From positions 1 to 64,000 of the forward strand of contig JAFAWR010000116.1 in the NCBI GenBank assembly GCA_019241635.1: 64,000 bases of DNA. Direction: 5' to 3'. Below, piece by piece: positions 26,159 to 35,687 of the stretch (the first letter of the stretch is position 1; every line of letters starts with the position of its first letter). The DNA is from Solirubrobacterales bacterium (lineage in GTDB: Bacteria; Actinomycetota; Thermoleophilia; Solirubrobacterales; Solirubrobacteraceae). Made by a program: the position numbers and the translations under genes. Below the pieces are notes generated by a model. It had not been told where the DNA came from, did not search any database, and worked only from the letters and a program-made list of their open reading frames with translations.

Positions 26159-27290
26159 GCGCGTCTCCCGCCGCCGCTTCCTCGATCACGCGGGCGACCT
26201 GATCGCCCATGCGGTCCCAGCTGTAGCTGCGCTCGACGTGCTCGCGACCCGCGAGGCCGAGCTCGGGATGATCGGTGCGCCAGGTTCGAAGAGCCCGCAG
26301 GCGCTCGGCGAACTCCTCTGGGTCGCCTGAGGCGACGAGGTTCGCCGCCAGGGATCCGGTCAGCATCTCCGGGATGCCGCCGACCGCGCTGGCGACGATA
26401 GGAGTGCCGCTGGCCAGCGTCTCGAGCACGATCAGCGGAAGCGGATCGGGAAACCGACTCGGCAGGATGACCACATCGCCGGCGGCCAGCAGAGCTGATG
26501 TGTCGGGCAGGCGCCCCAGCCAGGTGACGGCGGCGTCCGCGTAGCGAGTACGCAAGCCTTCAGCATAGGCGCGGGCTGCTGCCGCGTCGCCGTGAAAGCT
26601 GCCCGGGTTGGCCTCGCCGGCGATCGCCAGGTGGTACTCGGTGCCGCCGAGCCGCCCGATCGTCTCGAGCGCCCGGTCCAATCCCTTGTCGGGATCGACT
26701 CGGCCGGCAAACACGACCAGGAACCGGTCGACCGGAAGCCCGAGCTCGGCGCGGACCCGCTCGCGCGTCGCCATATCGGCGGGCGAGAAGCGGGTTGCGT
26801 CGACGCCATTGGCTACCACCGCGAAGCGCTCGAGCGGGATACCGAGCGTCTCGCTCCACTGGCTGGCGGTGAAACGCGAGACCGCGATCAGTCGCCGGCA
26901 TCGACGTAGCGCGAGCTCGTCCTGAAGGGAGCGCTTGGGGGCCGGAGGCAGGTGCAAGTGGCAGACGACGGGCCTGCCCGCGAGCGCCGCGCTTGGAGCG
27001 TGATGCTGGTGGTGCACGTACACGGCGTCGGGGCCGAGTCGGCGAATTCCGGCGACGACGCCGGCCACGGCGGCCGCCGACCGGACGGGCGCGCCCCGGA
27101 ACAGGGCATACCCCCTTACGCGAATCCGCTGGTCCACGGTCCGCTGCCAGCGCTCGGACAGGTCGCCGTCCTCTGTGTAGAGCAGCTGGATGCGGTGCCC
27201 GCGCTCGCGCAGCTGGCGAGCGGCTTCGAGCTGGGCCAGCTCGAGCCCGCCGATCGCGGCCAACCTGGTCGCCATGGTCAGGATCCTCAT
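26151..27290 (-). CDS. GT4 family glycosyltransferase
   Basis: 379 residues from ATG 27290, which overlaps the deacetylase stop (ATGA). GT-B signatures: N-terminal IGGLELAQLEAARQLRERGH, HHQHHAPSAAL, VVANGVDATRFSP, VFAGRVDPDKGLDRALE and VVILPSRFPDPLPLIVLETL with GTPIVASAVGG. The frame remains open upstream to 28106, but that region is the deacetylase gene in another frame. Adds a sugar to the island's repeat unit. Confidence 0.92.
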   Translation of the reverse strand: MRILTMATRLAAIGGLELAQLEAARQLRERGHRIQLLYTEDGDLSERWQRTVDQRIRVRGYALFRGAPVRSAAAVAGVVAGIRRLGPDAVYVHHQHHAPSAALAGRPVVCHLHLPPAPKRSLQDELALRRCRRLIAVSRFTASQWSETLGIPLERFAVVANGVDATRFSPADMATRERVRAELGLPVDRFLVVFAGRVDPDKGLDRALETIGRLGGTEYHLAIAGEANPGSFHGDAAAARAYAEGLRTRYADAAVTWLGRLPDTSALLAAGDVVILPSRFPDPLPLIVLETLASGTPIVASAVGGIPEMLTGSLAANLVASGDPEEFAERLRALRTWRTDHPELGLAGREHVERSYSWDRMGDQVARVIEEAAAGDARA

Positions 27291-28051
27291 AGGCCCAGGT
27301 CTTCGAACGTACCCAGGCGGTGAGCGCCCAACCGCGCGGGCCATTCCGGCGCACTGAGCAGCCGCAGCTCGTCCGGATAACCGGGATGAACCATGAGCTC
27401 GACCGACGCGTGCTGAGATCGGGCAAGCGACTGGTCCAGATCGACGCCGCCGAGCGCAGGATGAAGCGAGCGCACAGAGAAGCAACGGTAGGTCGTGAGA
27501 AAGCGCGCGCGCACGACCGCGGCGAGCGCGGCGCGCGCCGCGCGCTTGTGCGCCGGACTGTCGCCGGGCAGACGATTGACCGGGCGCCGGCACTTGCCCA
27601 CCGGCCCAAGCGCGCGGGCGAACAGTGCGTTGAGCGCGAGATGCATGTGCTGATGACCGTCGGCGTGGGTGGGGGAGCGGCCGTACAGCTCGTGGAAACG
27701 CGTGAGCTGATCGGCGATGCACTGCTCGAAGTCGGCCGACCATCCCGGGTGATACAGCTGGGCGCGAACATCGCGGGTTCGCAGCCGCTCGACCACTCGG
27801 CGCTGGGTGGCGGCAACGCGCACTGGTACGTCGGGAGCGGTGAACGGCTCGATCAGGTTCAGGTGAATTCCGGTCGGAAGCTGTGCATCGCGCGCCATCT
27901 CGGCCGCGCGATCGGAGTCCTGCATCCACACCATGCCGGTGGCACTGGTGATCGAGCCGGCGCGAAAGCAGCTGAGGATCGCATCGGTGGAATTCGTATC
28001 GAGGCCGAGGTCGTCGGCGTTGACGATGAGCAGACCGGGCACCGCGATCAA
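27287..28051 (-). CDS. ChbG/HpnK-family carbohydrate deacetylase (YdjC fold)
   Basis: 254 residues starting TTG 28051 (GTG 28042 also possible). Metal and catalytic blocks of the YdjC fold are visible: LLIVNADDLGLDTN with the D-D pair, TGIHLNL, and THADGHQHMHL. Family members deacetylate chitooligosaccharides (ChbG) or N-acetylglucosaminyl-hopanoid lipids (HpnK). In this operon it may remove acetyl groups from a glycan intermediate. First gene of the leftward operon, divergent from the GT-B gene at 28096. Confidence 0.85.
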   Translation of the reverse strand: MIAVPGLLIVNADDLGLDTNSTDAILSCFRAGSITSATGMVWMQDSDRAAEMARDAQLPTGIHLNLIEPFTAPDVPVRVAATQRRVVERLRTRDVRAQLYHPGWSADFEQCIADQLTRFHELYGRSPTHADGHQHMHLALNALFARALGPVGKCRRPVNRLPGDSPAHKRAARAALAAVVRARFLTTYRCFSVRSLHPALGGVDLDQSLARSQHASVELMVHPGYPDELRLLSAPEWPARLGAHRLGTFEDLGL

Positions 28052-28095
28052 AGTAGCCGTTGTTATCCTCCGGCCGCTTGAACCAGCGACCCAGC

Positions 28096-29067
28096 ATGGC
28101 GTTCATCGCATGGGTGCCCGAGGGCAGCCGCGCGGGATCGATTTCCAGGGCGCTCGGCGGCGAGGGTCGCGTCTTCTACGACATGCGAATCCAGAACAAG
28201 GCGTTCGTCCCGCTGCGCTACGTGGTCAGCGCGCTTCGCACGATCGCCTACCTGGTCCGGCGGCGGCCGCGTGCGGTGATCGTGCAGGCGCCGCCTGTTC
28301 CCGCCGCCGCGCTCGTGCTCGCCTGGGCGCGGACGGCCGGGGCGCGCGTCGTGATCGACACTCATCCCGCCTCCTTCGGGCTGGAGTCGGCTCGCATCGA
28401 CCGCGTTATGCGTCCGTTCCTGGCCGCGCTCGTGCCCCGAGCAGCGGGTTGCATCGTGACGACGCCGACGCTCGGGCTCCAGATAAAGCGGTGGAAGGGG
28501 CGCGCGCTGGTCGTGCACGAGGCTCCGATGGTGTGGTCCGATCAGGTCGAGCCGCACGACTGCTCCGCCGAGCGCCGGCTCCTGTACGTTTGTACTTTCG
28601 CGCCGGACGAGCCCCTCGAGGCGGTGCTCGAGGCGGCGCGGCAACTGCCGGAGATCCGCTTCCAGATCACCGGCGACCTCCGCCGCCGTCCGCCGGCGAC
28701 CGAGCGGCTCGCCTCACCCAACGTCGAGTGGTTGGGCTACCTCGGGCCCGACGAGTACACGTCGGCGCTGGCCGACGCCGATGTGGTCATGGCGCTGACC
28801 CGCCGAGACCAGTCGGTCCAACGCTCGGCCCACGAGGCGGTGGACGCGCTTCGCCCGCTGGTGCTGTCGCGCTGGCCTCACCTCGACGAGCTGTTCCCGT
28901 ATGCGGTATTGGTCGAGAACGACGCGAACGGCATTGCCGGCGGCATCACGGAGGCGTTCCGCCGGTGCGATGAGCTCAGCGCCGCGGCGCCGGAGGCCCG
29001 GGAGGTCCAGCGCCGGCGCTGGCGCGAACAGGTCCGGCAGCTCGAGACGGCGCTGAATCTGCACTGA
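28096..29067 (+). CDS. GT-B glycosyltransferase, group 4/1-like
   Basis: 323 residues from ATG 28096; an upstream start at 28060 is possible but close to the divergent gene. Visible blocks: VIVQAPPVPAAALVL, VIDTHPASFG, GCIVTTPTLG, LLYVCTFAPDEPLEAVLEAA and NVEWLGYLGPDEYTSALADADVVMAL, a GT-B donor-site pattern. The acidic E-x7-E motif is less clear than in canonical GT4. Probably another repeat-unit transferase. Confidence 0.75.
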   Translation: MAFIAWVPEGSRAGSISRALGGEGRVFYDMRIQNKAFVPLRYVVSALRTIAYLVRRRPRAVIVQAPPVPAAALVLAWARTAGARVVIDTHPASFGLESARIDRVMRPFLAALVPRAAGCIVTTPTLGLQIKRWKGRALVVHEAPMVWSDQVEPHDCSAERRLLYVCTFAPDEPLEAVLEAARQLPEIRFQITGDLRRRPPATERLASPNVEWLGYLGPDEYTSALADADVVMALTRRDQSVQRSAHEAVDALRPLVLSRWPHLDELFPYAVLVENDANGIAGGITEAFRRCDELSAAAPEAREVQRRRWREQVRQLETALNLH

Positions 29068-29353
29068 CTCTCCAGTTGGGTGGAATCTCGCGAAGAACTC
29101 GGTAACCCAGAGCCGATCCGGGGTACAGTCGTAGAGACGACCTCGTTGGAATGCGGGCAAGGCCGAGTTGCTCGCGGGTGGTGGCGGGTCGTCAAGCGGC
29201 CTCGCAAGCGGACGCGCTTGCCGGCGCCTTCGCGCCGCAGGTCCCCTTCCCTCGAAGACGATCGGAACCGGACATGACAAAGCAACATCTTGCCCTCGCG
29301 CAGATACGAGCATCCTCCAATCCAGGTGAATCGCGACCCGTGGAGGCGCGCCG
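29068..29353. other. Gene-free upstream region of the Wzz/Wzy operon
   Basis: 286 bases with no convincing gene. It should hold the promoter of the operon running from 29354 through murE. No confident promoter boxes or strong hairpin were identified. Confidence 0.4.
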
Positions 29354-30892
29354 ATGAGTTTGAGCACCCCAGCCCGCAGCCGGCGGGTCGGACGGTCGGT
29401 CCTACCCCTGCGCCGGCTCTGGATCGTGCCGGTGTCAATCGTCGTCGTGGCGGCGATTGCGTACGCGGTGGCCGGCCTGCAGTCGGCGACCTACAGCGCG
29501 CAGTCGGCAGTCGTGGTCACGTCCGCGTCCGGGCCGGTCGCCGGCGGCAATCCGAACGCGAGCAACCTGGCGGCAACCTATTCCGGGGCGCTGCCCAACG
29601 ATACGACGCTTCAGAGCTACCTTGCCAAGACCGCGCACGTGAAGCCGATAGGCGCGATCACCGCGCCGCCCTCCAAGGGTTCGGTGGTCACCCTGCAGTT
29701 CTTCGCCAGCACGCGGAAGGCGGCGGTGGCCGGGGCCCGGGCTATCGCCCGCGGTCTCAGCGCGTCCAAGCCGGCCAGCTCCGTGGTGTCACCCGGGACG
29801 CTCAAGGTCGTGCAGGATCCGTCGGTGGCCACGCCCAACCCCGCTGCCGCAGCGGCTGCCGCGTCGGGCACGGCGCCGGCCACCCCCCAGCCGCCATCGC
29901 AGGCAGATCCGTACATGGCCCAGGTGGTACTGATCGTGCCGGCGGACGCCGGGGGCCCCAGCATCGGCATCAATCCGTCCGACGCCGACAAGCTGGCCAC
30001 CACCTACGCCGGGATCATCCCCTCCGACGACACGCTGCTGCGCGATGTCGGCAAGGCGGTCGGGCAGTCGCCCGCCCAGGTGGCGCAGAACCTGACCGTA
30101 GTCAACACGCAGAACACCTCCATTCTGCAAATCAGCTTCAAGGCGACCGATCCGCGCGTGGCGACCGAGGGCGCCCGCTCGGCAGCGAGCCTGCTGGCCG
30201 GTGCCAGTCCGGTCGCGGCGGGAATCGTCCCGTCCTCGCTCCAGATCATCTCGCTGCCCAGCCCCGTCGCGCCGGCGGCGACGACGCAGAAAAGCCGTAC
30301 GGTGGCGATCGGAGCCGTACTGGGCCTGATCCTCGGGATCGTGCTGCTCGTCGCTTGGGAACGCTCGGATCCGCGCGTAACCGACGCCCGCTCGCTCTCC
30401 AACCAGTTCGGGTGCCCGGCCACGCCGGCCGACCGCCTCTCGGTCGATGCCGCTCACGCCATGCTCGAGCGGTGGGCCTCGCTGACCGATCACGTCCCGG
30501 CCCGCGTGGCGATCCTGCCGGCCGACGGGGCGTCCGTGCAAGAGGCAGACGAAGTGACGCGGCTGCTCGCGCGCTCGGGGCACGGCGTTCGCTACGTCGA
30601 CGCTCGCACGGGCGCGCTGCCTGCGTCGCTAACCAACGGTCACGAGTACGACGGCGACGAGTCGGTCGTGCTCGTGCACGCCGCGCCGCCCGGAATGGGA
30701 GGCGAGGCCGTGGCGCTGAACTGCGATCTGACTGTCGTCGTGGTCCGCAGCGGCGCCCGCAATGCAGAGGTCCGGCGCATGTCGGAGGAGCTGGCCAACT
30801 TTGGCCTGGTGCCGGCGTGGGCGCTGCTGACGCCGCGCGGTGGACAGGTTGCTACGCACGACCCGTCGCTCGTCGGTGCAGTCTCCGCTTGA
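29354..30892 (+). CDS. Wzz-like polysaccharide co-polymerase / chain-length determinant
   Basis: 512 residues from ATG 29354 with GGAGGCG just upstream. N-terminal helix near 22-42 (WIVPVSIVVVAAIAYAVAG), a large extracytoplasmic region of about 270 residues containing two repeated subdomains (each with a LATTYAG/LAATYSG-like block), a second helix near 318-335 (AIGAVLGLILGIVLLVAW), then a cytosolic domain of about 175 residues that looks like a degenerate BY-kinase-like fold without a Walker A motif. Such proteins set polymer length. First gene of an overlapping operon that continues into murE. Confidence 0.82.
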   Translation: MSLSTPARSRRVGRSVLPLRRLWIVPVSIVVVAAIAYAVAGLQSATYSAQSAVVVTSASGPVAGGNPNASNLAATYSGALPNDTTLQSYLAKTAHVKPIGAITAPPSKGSVVTLQFFASTRKAAVAGARAIARGLSASKPASSVVSPGTLKVVQDPSVATPNPAAAAAAASGTAPATPQPPSQADPYMAQVVLIVPADAGGPSIGINPSDADKLATTYAGIIPSDDTLLRDVGKAVGQSPAQVAQNLTVVNTQNTSILQISFKATDPRVATEGARSAASLLAGASPVAAGIVPSSLQIISLPSPVAPAATTQKSRTVAIGAVLGLILGIVLLVAWERSDPRVTDARSLSNQFGCPATPADRLSVDAAHAMLERWASLTDHVPARVAILPADGASVQEADEVTRLLARSGHGVRYVDARTGALPASLTNGHEYDGDESVVLVHAAPPGMGGEAVALNCDLTVVVVRSGARNAEVRRMSEELANFGLVPAWALLTPRGGQVATHDPSLVGAVSA

Positions 30893-32627
30893 CGGCACGC
30901 GCCTCGGGCTCGGGGGGCAGCAACTGGCATCCGTCTCGTCGTTCGGTGGCGCGGAGCCGCTGCGGCTTCCATTCGACGTCCAGCGCTATCACCTGTTCCT
31001 AGCCGCGGTGGCGGCCGTGGCGATGGCGCTGGTGGCTGCGGCCACCGGGCTCTCGCCGCTGGTCGGCCTGGCGCTGATCGCCGCGATCGCCGTGGCCTTC
31101 GCGGTCGCGCTGAACGAAATGATCGGGCTGGTGCTCCTAGCCGCCCTGGCCCCGGCCTGCGCCGGCCTGGCGCGAGGCATCCCCGTCCCCGGCTTCCGCT
31201 TCTCGGAGGTGCTGATCGGCGGTGTCGGGGTGATCCTCCTGGTCTCAGCCCGTCGTTTCGTGCGCTGGACGGCGCTCGACTGGATGGCCCTGCTCTACGC
31301 GGTGGCGACCCTGTGCATCGGGGGTTGGGATCTGCTCTCGCAGGGCCAGCACATCAACCGGGGCGAGCTCGACACGCTGCTCGGCCCGCTCCAGTTCCTG
31401 CTGCTCTATCGCGCGACCGCGGTGACGGCGCGGACGCCGGAGCGCCGGCGCCTCGCCCTGAGGGTGATGCTGTGGGCCAGCCTTCCGGTCGCGCTGCTCG
31501 CGCTCGGTCAGCAGTTCAACCTGCCGGGCATCCGCAGCCTGATCGTGACCCTGACCGGGAACGATGTGTATTCGGCGGGCGACAGCGCCGCCCGGGTCAC
31601 CGGCCCGTTTCCGCTCTGGCACAACCTGGCCGGGTACCTGCTGATGTACCTGCTCACGATCGCCGCGTTGCTGCTCGGCGGCGTGACCGACGTGATGAGG
31701 CGCAGCTTCCTGATCCTGATCGCGTTGATCGACGCGGCAGCACTGCTCGAGACGCTCAGCATCGCGCCGATCATCGCTCTGGTGGCCGGCGTGGCGATCC
31801 TGGGGGTTTGGTTCAAGGGGATCACGCGCGTGTTCGCCGGCCTGGCCGTGGTGATCGTGGCGGGTCTTCTGCTGTTCGGCGCGCGGATCGACGCGCGCGT
31901 GACGCAGGAGTACGGGCGTGCCCCCGGTACGCAGGGATCGGCGCTGGTCCCGTCGACGATCCAGTACCGCTACGACCTGTGGACGAATGAGTTGCTGCCC
32001 GCCCTCAAGGGCCACGTGACCACCGGGTACGGCCCGGTGCTGCCGGCGCAATTCGCCAATTTCCCCTGGACCGAGTCGCTGTACGTCAACCTCCTCTATC
32101 GGGGCGGAGTGATCCTGGTGGTGATCTTTCTCGGCCTCGCGACCACGATGATCGCGGCCGGCTTCGCGGCGCGGCGCGACCGCGACCCGCTCCAGAAAGC
32201 GCTCGGGGCCGCGGTGGTGGTGGGCGCACTGTCGCTCGTCGTGATCGGGCTGATCGAGTCTTACTTCACCGACGACGGCCCTCCGCAGGTGCTCTGGATG
32301 CTGCTCGGGCTGCTCGCTTTCCGGGATGCCGTTCCGATGAGCGCCTACGCGAGCCGGGTGCACGACGCGGTCAACCGTCGCGCCTGGGCGAGCAACGTGG
32401 CGATGGCGCTCGAGACGCTCGATCCCGGAAGTCAGGATCTGCTGCGGCTGTCCTACCAGCACGGGCTGAGCGACGATGAACTCGTCGGCGTGCTGCGACT
32501 CAGTGACGAGGCGATCGTGGAGTGGCGGAGCGCTGCGCTCCAACGCGTGGCCCTGCGGGCCAACATGAGCCCGCCCGCGGTGGAACGAGTGCTGCGCACG
32601 CAAGAGCCATCGGCCGTGATGACATGA
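30876..32627 (+). CDS. O-antigen ligase/Wzy-like polymerase with C-terminal sigma-70 region 4-like segment
   Basis: 583 residues from GTG 30876 (an earlier start at 30840 is possible). The first ~490 residues are a multi-pass membrane protein with a large loop between late helices containing YRYDLWTNELLPALKGH and GYGPVLPAQFANFPWTESLY, as in O-antigen ligase/Wzy polymerases. After the last helix, residues about 511-565 are soluble: LDPGSQDLLRLSYQHGLSDD, ELVGVLRLSDEAI, then WRSAALQRV, matching the pattern of sigma factor region 4 helix-turn-helix domains. The polymerase role is well supported; the meaning of the appended helix-turn-helix is unknown. The stop overlaps the next start (ATGA). Confidence 0.8.
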   Translation: MQSPLDGTRLGLGGQQLASVSSFGGAEPLRLPFDVQRYHLFLAAVAAVAMALVAAATGLSPLVGLALIAAIAVAFAVALNEMIGLVLLAALAPACAGLARGIPVPGFRFSEVLIGGVGVILLVSARRFVRWTALDWMALLYAVATLCIGGWDLLSQGQHINRGELDTLLGPLQFLLLYRATAVTARTPERRRLALRVMLWASLPVALLALGQQFNLPGIRSLIVTLTGNDVYSAGDSAARVTGPFPLWHNLAGYLLMYLLTIAALLLGGVTDVMRRSFLILIALIDAAALLETLSIAPIIALVAGVAILGVWFKGITRVFAGLAVVIVAGLLLFGARIDARVTQEYGRAPGTQGSALVPSTIQYRYDLWTNELLPALKGHVTTGYGPVLPAQFANFPWTESLYVNLLYRGGVILVVIFLGLATTMIAAGFAARRDRDPLQKALGAAVVVGALSLVVIGLIESYFTDDGPPQVLWMLLGLLAFRDAVPMSAYASRVHDAVNRRAWASNVAMALETLDPGSQDLLRLSYQHGLSDDELVGVLRLSDEAIVEWRSAALQRVALRANMSPPAVERVLRTQEPSAVMT

Positions 32628-33589
32628 CGTCCGGCACGAAGATGGCGCCCTCCACGGACGCCGTGCCGTTCCGGATCAAGGCGCGCGAGAACGCCGACTT
32701 GGTGCGCCATTACCTGGAGCACCTGAAGGAGCCGATGAGCTTTGACGTCTTCCCGGATCTGCGCGTCTACGACGAACTGCTGCGCCAACACTCCGGCATA
32801 CCCCTGACCCAGGCTCGCGTGTTCGAGATCGGCGTGGGCGAACGTCCTTATCGGCTGCTTGCCCTCCGCGCAATGGGCGTAGACGTTCGCGGCGTGGATG
32901 CTGAGGTGCCTGTGGTCCGCTTGTCGCTGCGCGCGCTGGCCCGGGTGTACCGTCGAAACGGCCTGGAGCGGTTCGTCAAGACGCTCGTGCGCCGCAGCCT
33001 CTTCGACTGGCGCGATAACCGCGCCTTCCGCCAGACCCTGACGAGGCGCGGACTGCGAATGCCGGCGCATGAGCCGGGCCGCGTGCTCGTCGCCGACGCG
33101 GCAGAGCTTGACCTGGAGCCCGGCCAGCTCGACCTCGTCTACTCCGAGGACGTGTTCGAGCACATCGCCGCCGACGGGTTGCGCCGGCTCGTGCCGCGCA
33201 TGGCGCGGTGGTTGAAACCGTCCGGAATCGCCGTGATTCGCCCCAACGTATTCACGGGGATCACCGGCGGACACCTGGTCGAGTGGAAGCCGCGGACGCT
33301 GCTCGCGCCGAACGGACGCGAGCGCCGAACCGAGCCCTGGCTGCATCTCCTGAGCGAGGACTTCAAGACCAACACGTACCTGAACCGGCTGACCCGAGCT
33401 GATTTCCGGGCCCTCTTCTCAGAACACTTCGAGATCCTCGCCGAGGACGTGACGCTCCCCGACCTGGGGCGTGACCTGCTGACGCCGGAGCTGCGCGAGC
33501 GCCTCGCCCACTATCCGGACGAAGAGCTGTTCTCGAATCAGGTCCGCTTCGTGCTGCGGCCACGCGCGGGAGGGTCCCAACCCGTATGA
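32624..33589 (+). CDS. Class I SAM-dependent methyltransferase
   Basis: 321 residues from ATG 32624 (ATGA overlap with the polymerase gene). Motif I reads VFEIGVGERPYRLLALRAMG, followed by VRGVDAE; the post-motif block is LDLVYSEDVFEHIAADGL with RWLKPSGIAVIRPN. This is the general fold of sugar or lipid methyltransferases. Context suggests modification of the growing glycan. The last bases overlap the next start (ATGA). Confidence 0.85.
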   Translation: MTSGTKMAPSTDAVPFRIKARENADLVRHYLEHLKEPMSFDVFPDLRVYDELLRQHSGIPLTQARVFEIGVGERPYRLLALRAMGVDVRGVDAEVPVVRLSLRALARVYRRNGLERFVKTLVRRSLFDWRDNRAFRQTLTRRGLRMPAHEPGRVLVADAAELDLEPGQLDLVYSEDVFEHIAADGLRRLVPRMARWLKPSGIAVIRPNVFTGITGGHLVEWKPRTLLAPNGRERRTEPWLHLLSEDFKTNTYLNRLTRADFRALFSEHFEILAEDVTLPDLGRDLLTPELRERLAHYPDEELFSNQVRFVLRPRAGGSQPV

Positions 33590-34710
33590 GCGTGGCAACG
33601 ATCGACAACGAACCGGTGGCCCTGGTCCACGACTACCTCCTGGTGCTGCGCGGCGCCGAGCGGACGTTTGCTGCGATGGCCGACATGTGGCCGCAGGCGC
33701 CGGTGTACACGCTGCTCTACGACCGCGAGGGAACCGAGGGCCGGTTCAGCGGACACCCGGTCACCACCTCGGTCCTGCAGCGTACCGGCGTCACCCAGAG
33801 CGACTTTCGCAAGCTCCTGCCGCTGTTTCCGCTCGCGGTCGAAGGCTTTGGCATCCAAGAGCGGTCTGTCATCGTCTCGAGCAGCAGCGCGTTCGCCCAC
33901 GGGGTGCACGCGCCGGAGGGGGCAGTGCACGTGTGCTACTGCCACACCCCGTTCAGATACGCGTGGTTCGAGCGCGAGCGGGCGATGTCCGAAGTGTCGC
34001 CCGCCCTCCGCCCGGCCCTCGGGGGGGTCCTGGCCGCCATCCGGCGCTGGGATGTGAAGGCCGCGGGGCGGGTGACGCGTTACGTCGCCAACTCCCGGCA
34101 CACGCAGCGGCGGATCCGTGAGATCTACGGGCGCGACTCAGCGATCGTTCACCCGCCGGTCGAGGTGGAACGATTCCGGTCCGGCGAGCCGGACGACTAC
34201 TTCCTGGCCGTCACCGAGCTCGTGCCCCACAAGCGGATCGACCTCGCCGCGCAAGCGGCCAGCGAGGCCGGCCAGCGCCTGAAGGTCGTGGGGGGCGGAC
34301 CCGAACTGCCGCGCCTGCGGGAGAAATACCGCAAGCGGGTCGAGTTCCTCGGTCGCGTCGAGGACCAGGAGCTCGTCGATCTCTACGCCAACGCGCGCGC
34401 CCTGGTCCTGCCCAACGTCGAGGAGTTCGGGATCGCGGCGGTGGAGGCGCAGGCCGCTGGACGCCCGGTGATCGCGGCGGCGGCCGGGGGCGCGCTCGAG
34501 ACCGTACGCGAAGGTATCACCGGACGGCTGGTGCCCCCGGATGACGCCCCCGCGCTCGAACGCACGCTGCGCGAGTTCAACGCCCGCGAGTTCGACACCG
34601 GCGTCATCCGCCGGCACGCGGAGCAGTTCTCGGCCGCCGCATTTCGCGAGCGCTTCAGCCAGCAGGTCCAGCAGGCGCTCGAGACATCGTCGGCCTGGGC
34701 TGCCGCGTGA
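33586..34710 (+). CDS. GT4 family glycosyltransferase, mannosyltransferase-like (WbaZ-type)
   Basis: 374 residues. N-terminal VALVHDYLLVLRGAERTFAAM, VCYCHTPFRYAWFERE, RYVANSRHTQRRIREIYGR, VHPPVEVERF, FLAVTELVPHKRIDLAAQ and the donor-site block LVLPNVEEFGIAAVEAQAAG are those of a GT4 subgroup that includes O-antigen mannosyltransferases. Overlaps both neighbours (ATGA before, GTGA after). Confidence 0.9.
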   Translation: MSVATIDNEPVALVHDYLLVLRGAERTFAAMADMWPQAPVYTLLYDREGTEGRFSGHPVTTSVLQRTGVTQSDFRKLLPLFPLAVEGFGIQERSVIVSSSSAFAHGVHAPEGAVHVCYCHTPFRYAWFERERAMSEVSPALRPALGGVLAAIRRWDVKAAGRVTRYVANSRHTQRRIREIYGRDSAIVHPPVEVERFRSGEPDDYFLAVTELVPHKRIDLAAQAASEAGQRLKVVGGGPELPRLREKYRKRVEFLGRVEDQELVDLYANARALVLPNVEEFGIAAVEAQAAGRPVIAAAAGGALETVREGITGRLVPPDDAPALERTLREFNAREFDTGVIRRHAEQFSAAAFRERFSQQVQQALETSSAWAAA

Positions 34711-35687
34711 GGAAGCCCGAGCGCATCTTCCTTGCCGCCTCCGCCGGCGGGCACCTCGATCTGCTCAGGGTGCTCGCCCCGCAGGTCCTGGACGGCGCCG
34801 AGCCCGTGTGGGTGACCTCGCGGACACCGCGCGGGGAGGCCCTGCGGAGCACGGCGTCCGATGTGGAGCTGCTGCAGGAGTTCGGCCGCAGCCCGCTCCG
34901 GGCCGTAGCAAACCTGGTCGGGGCGGCGCGGCTGGTCCTCCGGCGCCCCCGCATCGTGGTCAGCTCGGGCGCGGGCGTGGTGGCGCCGTTCTGCCTGCTG
35001 GCGCGCCTGGCCGGCGCCCGCCTGGTCTACGTCGAGACCATGGCGCGGGTCAACAGTCCGAGCAAGACCGCCCGGCTGCTCTCCCGGTTCGCCGCCCGGG
35101 TCGTCGTGCAGTGGCCCGAGCTGGCGCCCGCGCTGCCGCGGGCCGTGGTGTGCCGCCCGACGCTGCTCGAGAACCTCGTCGAGGGCGGATCGCCGGACGG
35201 ATCGGGAACGTTCGTCGCCGTCGGCACCCATCGCCAGCCTTACACCCGGCTGCTCGGCATCGTGAGCCGGGGGATCGAGGACGGGCTGCTGCCCGACCCT
35301 GTCCTCGCCCAGGTCGGGCCAGCCCGGTGGACCGCGCCCGGGGCGCAGGCGAGCGCTCACCTGCGCCGGGACGAGCTCGAAGCGGCCGTCCGCACGGCCG
35401 CGGTGGTGGTCTGCCACGGCGGGGCCGGGATCATCGCCTCCGCGCTCGCGGCCGGGCGGCGACCGATCGTGGTCCCGCGCCGCGCCGCCCTGGGTGAGCA
35501 CGTGGACGACCACCAGTACCAGCTGACCCGCAAGCTCGCCGATTGGGGGCTGGTCGTGGCGGTCGAGGACCACCTGACCGCCGCCGACGTCGAGGCGGCC
35601 CGGGGCCCGCTGCGCGTGCCGGCGGAGCTGAGCGAGCGGCCCACCGCCGCCGCGGTCCTCCGGTCCGCCCTGGCCGAGCTGGCGTGA
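34707..35687 (+). CDS. Fused Alg14-Alg13 (PssD-PssE)-like glycosyltransferase
   Basis: 326 residues from GTG 34707. The N-terminal half (about 1-155) matches Alg14/PssD: FLAASAGGHLDLLRVLAP, VVSSGAGVVAPFCLLARLAG, YVETMARVNSPSKTARLL. The C-terminal half (about 165-326) matches Alg13/PssE: GTFVAVGTHRQPYTRLL, VVVCHGGAGIIASALAAGRRPIVVPR and EHVDDHQYQLTRKLADWG. In most organisms these are two proteins that assemble into one GT28-type enzyme. The fused form probably adds the second sugar to the polyprenyl-linked intermediate. It overlaps murE by GTGA. Confidence 0.85.
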   Translation: MRKPERIFLAASAGGHLDLLRVLAPQVLDGAEPVWVTSRTPRGEALRSTASDVELLQEFGRSPLRAVANLVGAARLVLRRPRIVVSSGAGVVAPFCLLARLAGARLVYVETMARVNSPSKTARLLSRFAARVVVQWPELAPALPRAVVCRPTLLENLVEGGSPDGSGTFVAVGTHRQPYTRLLGIVSRGIEDGLLPDPVLAQVGPARWTAPGAQASAHLRRDELEAAVRTAAVVVCHGGAGIIASALAAGRRPIVVPRRAALGEHVDDHQYQLTRKLADWGLVVAVEDHLTAADVEAARGPLRVPAELSERPTAAAVLRSALAELA

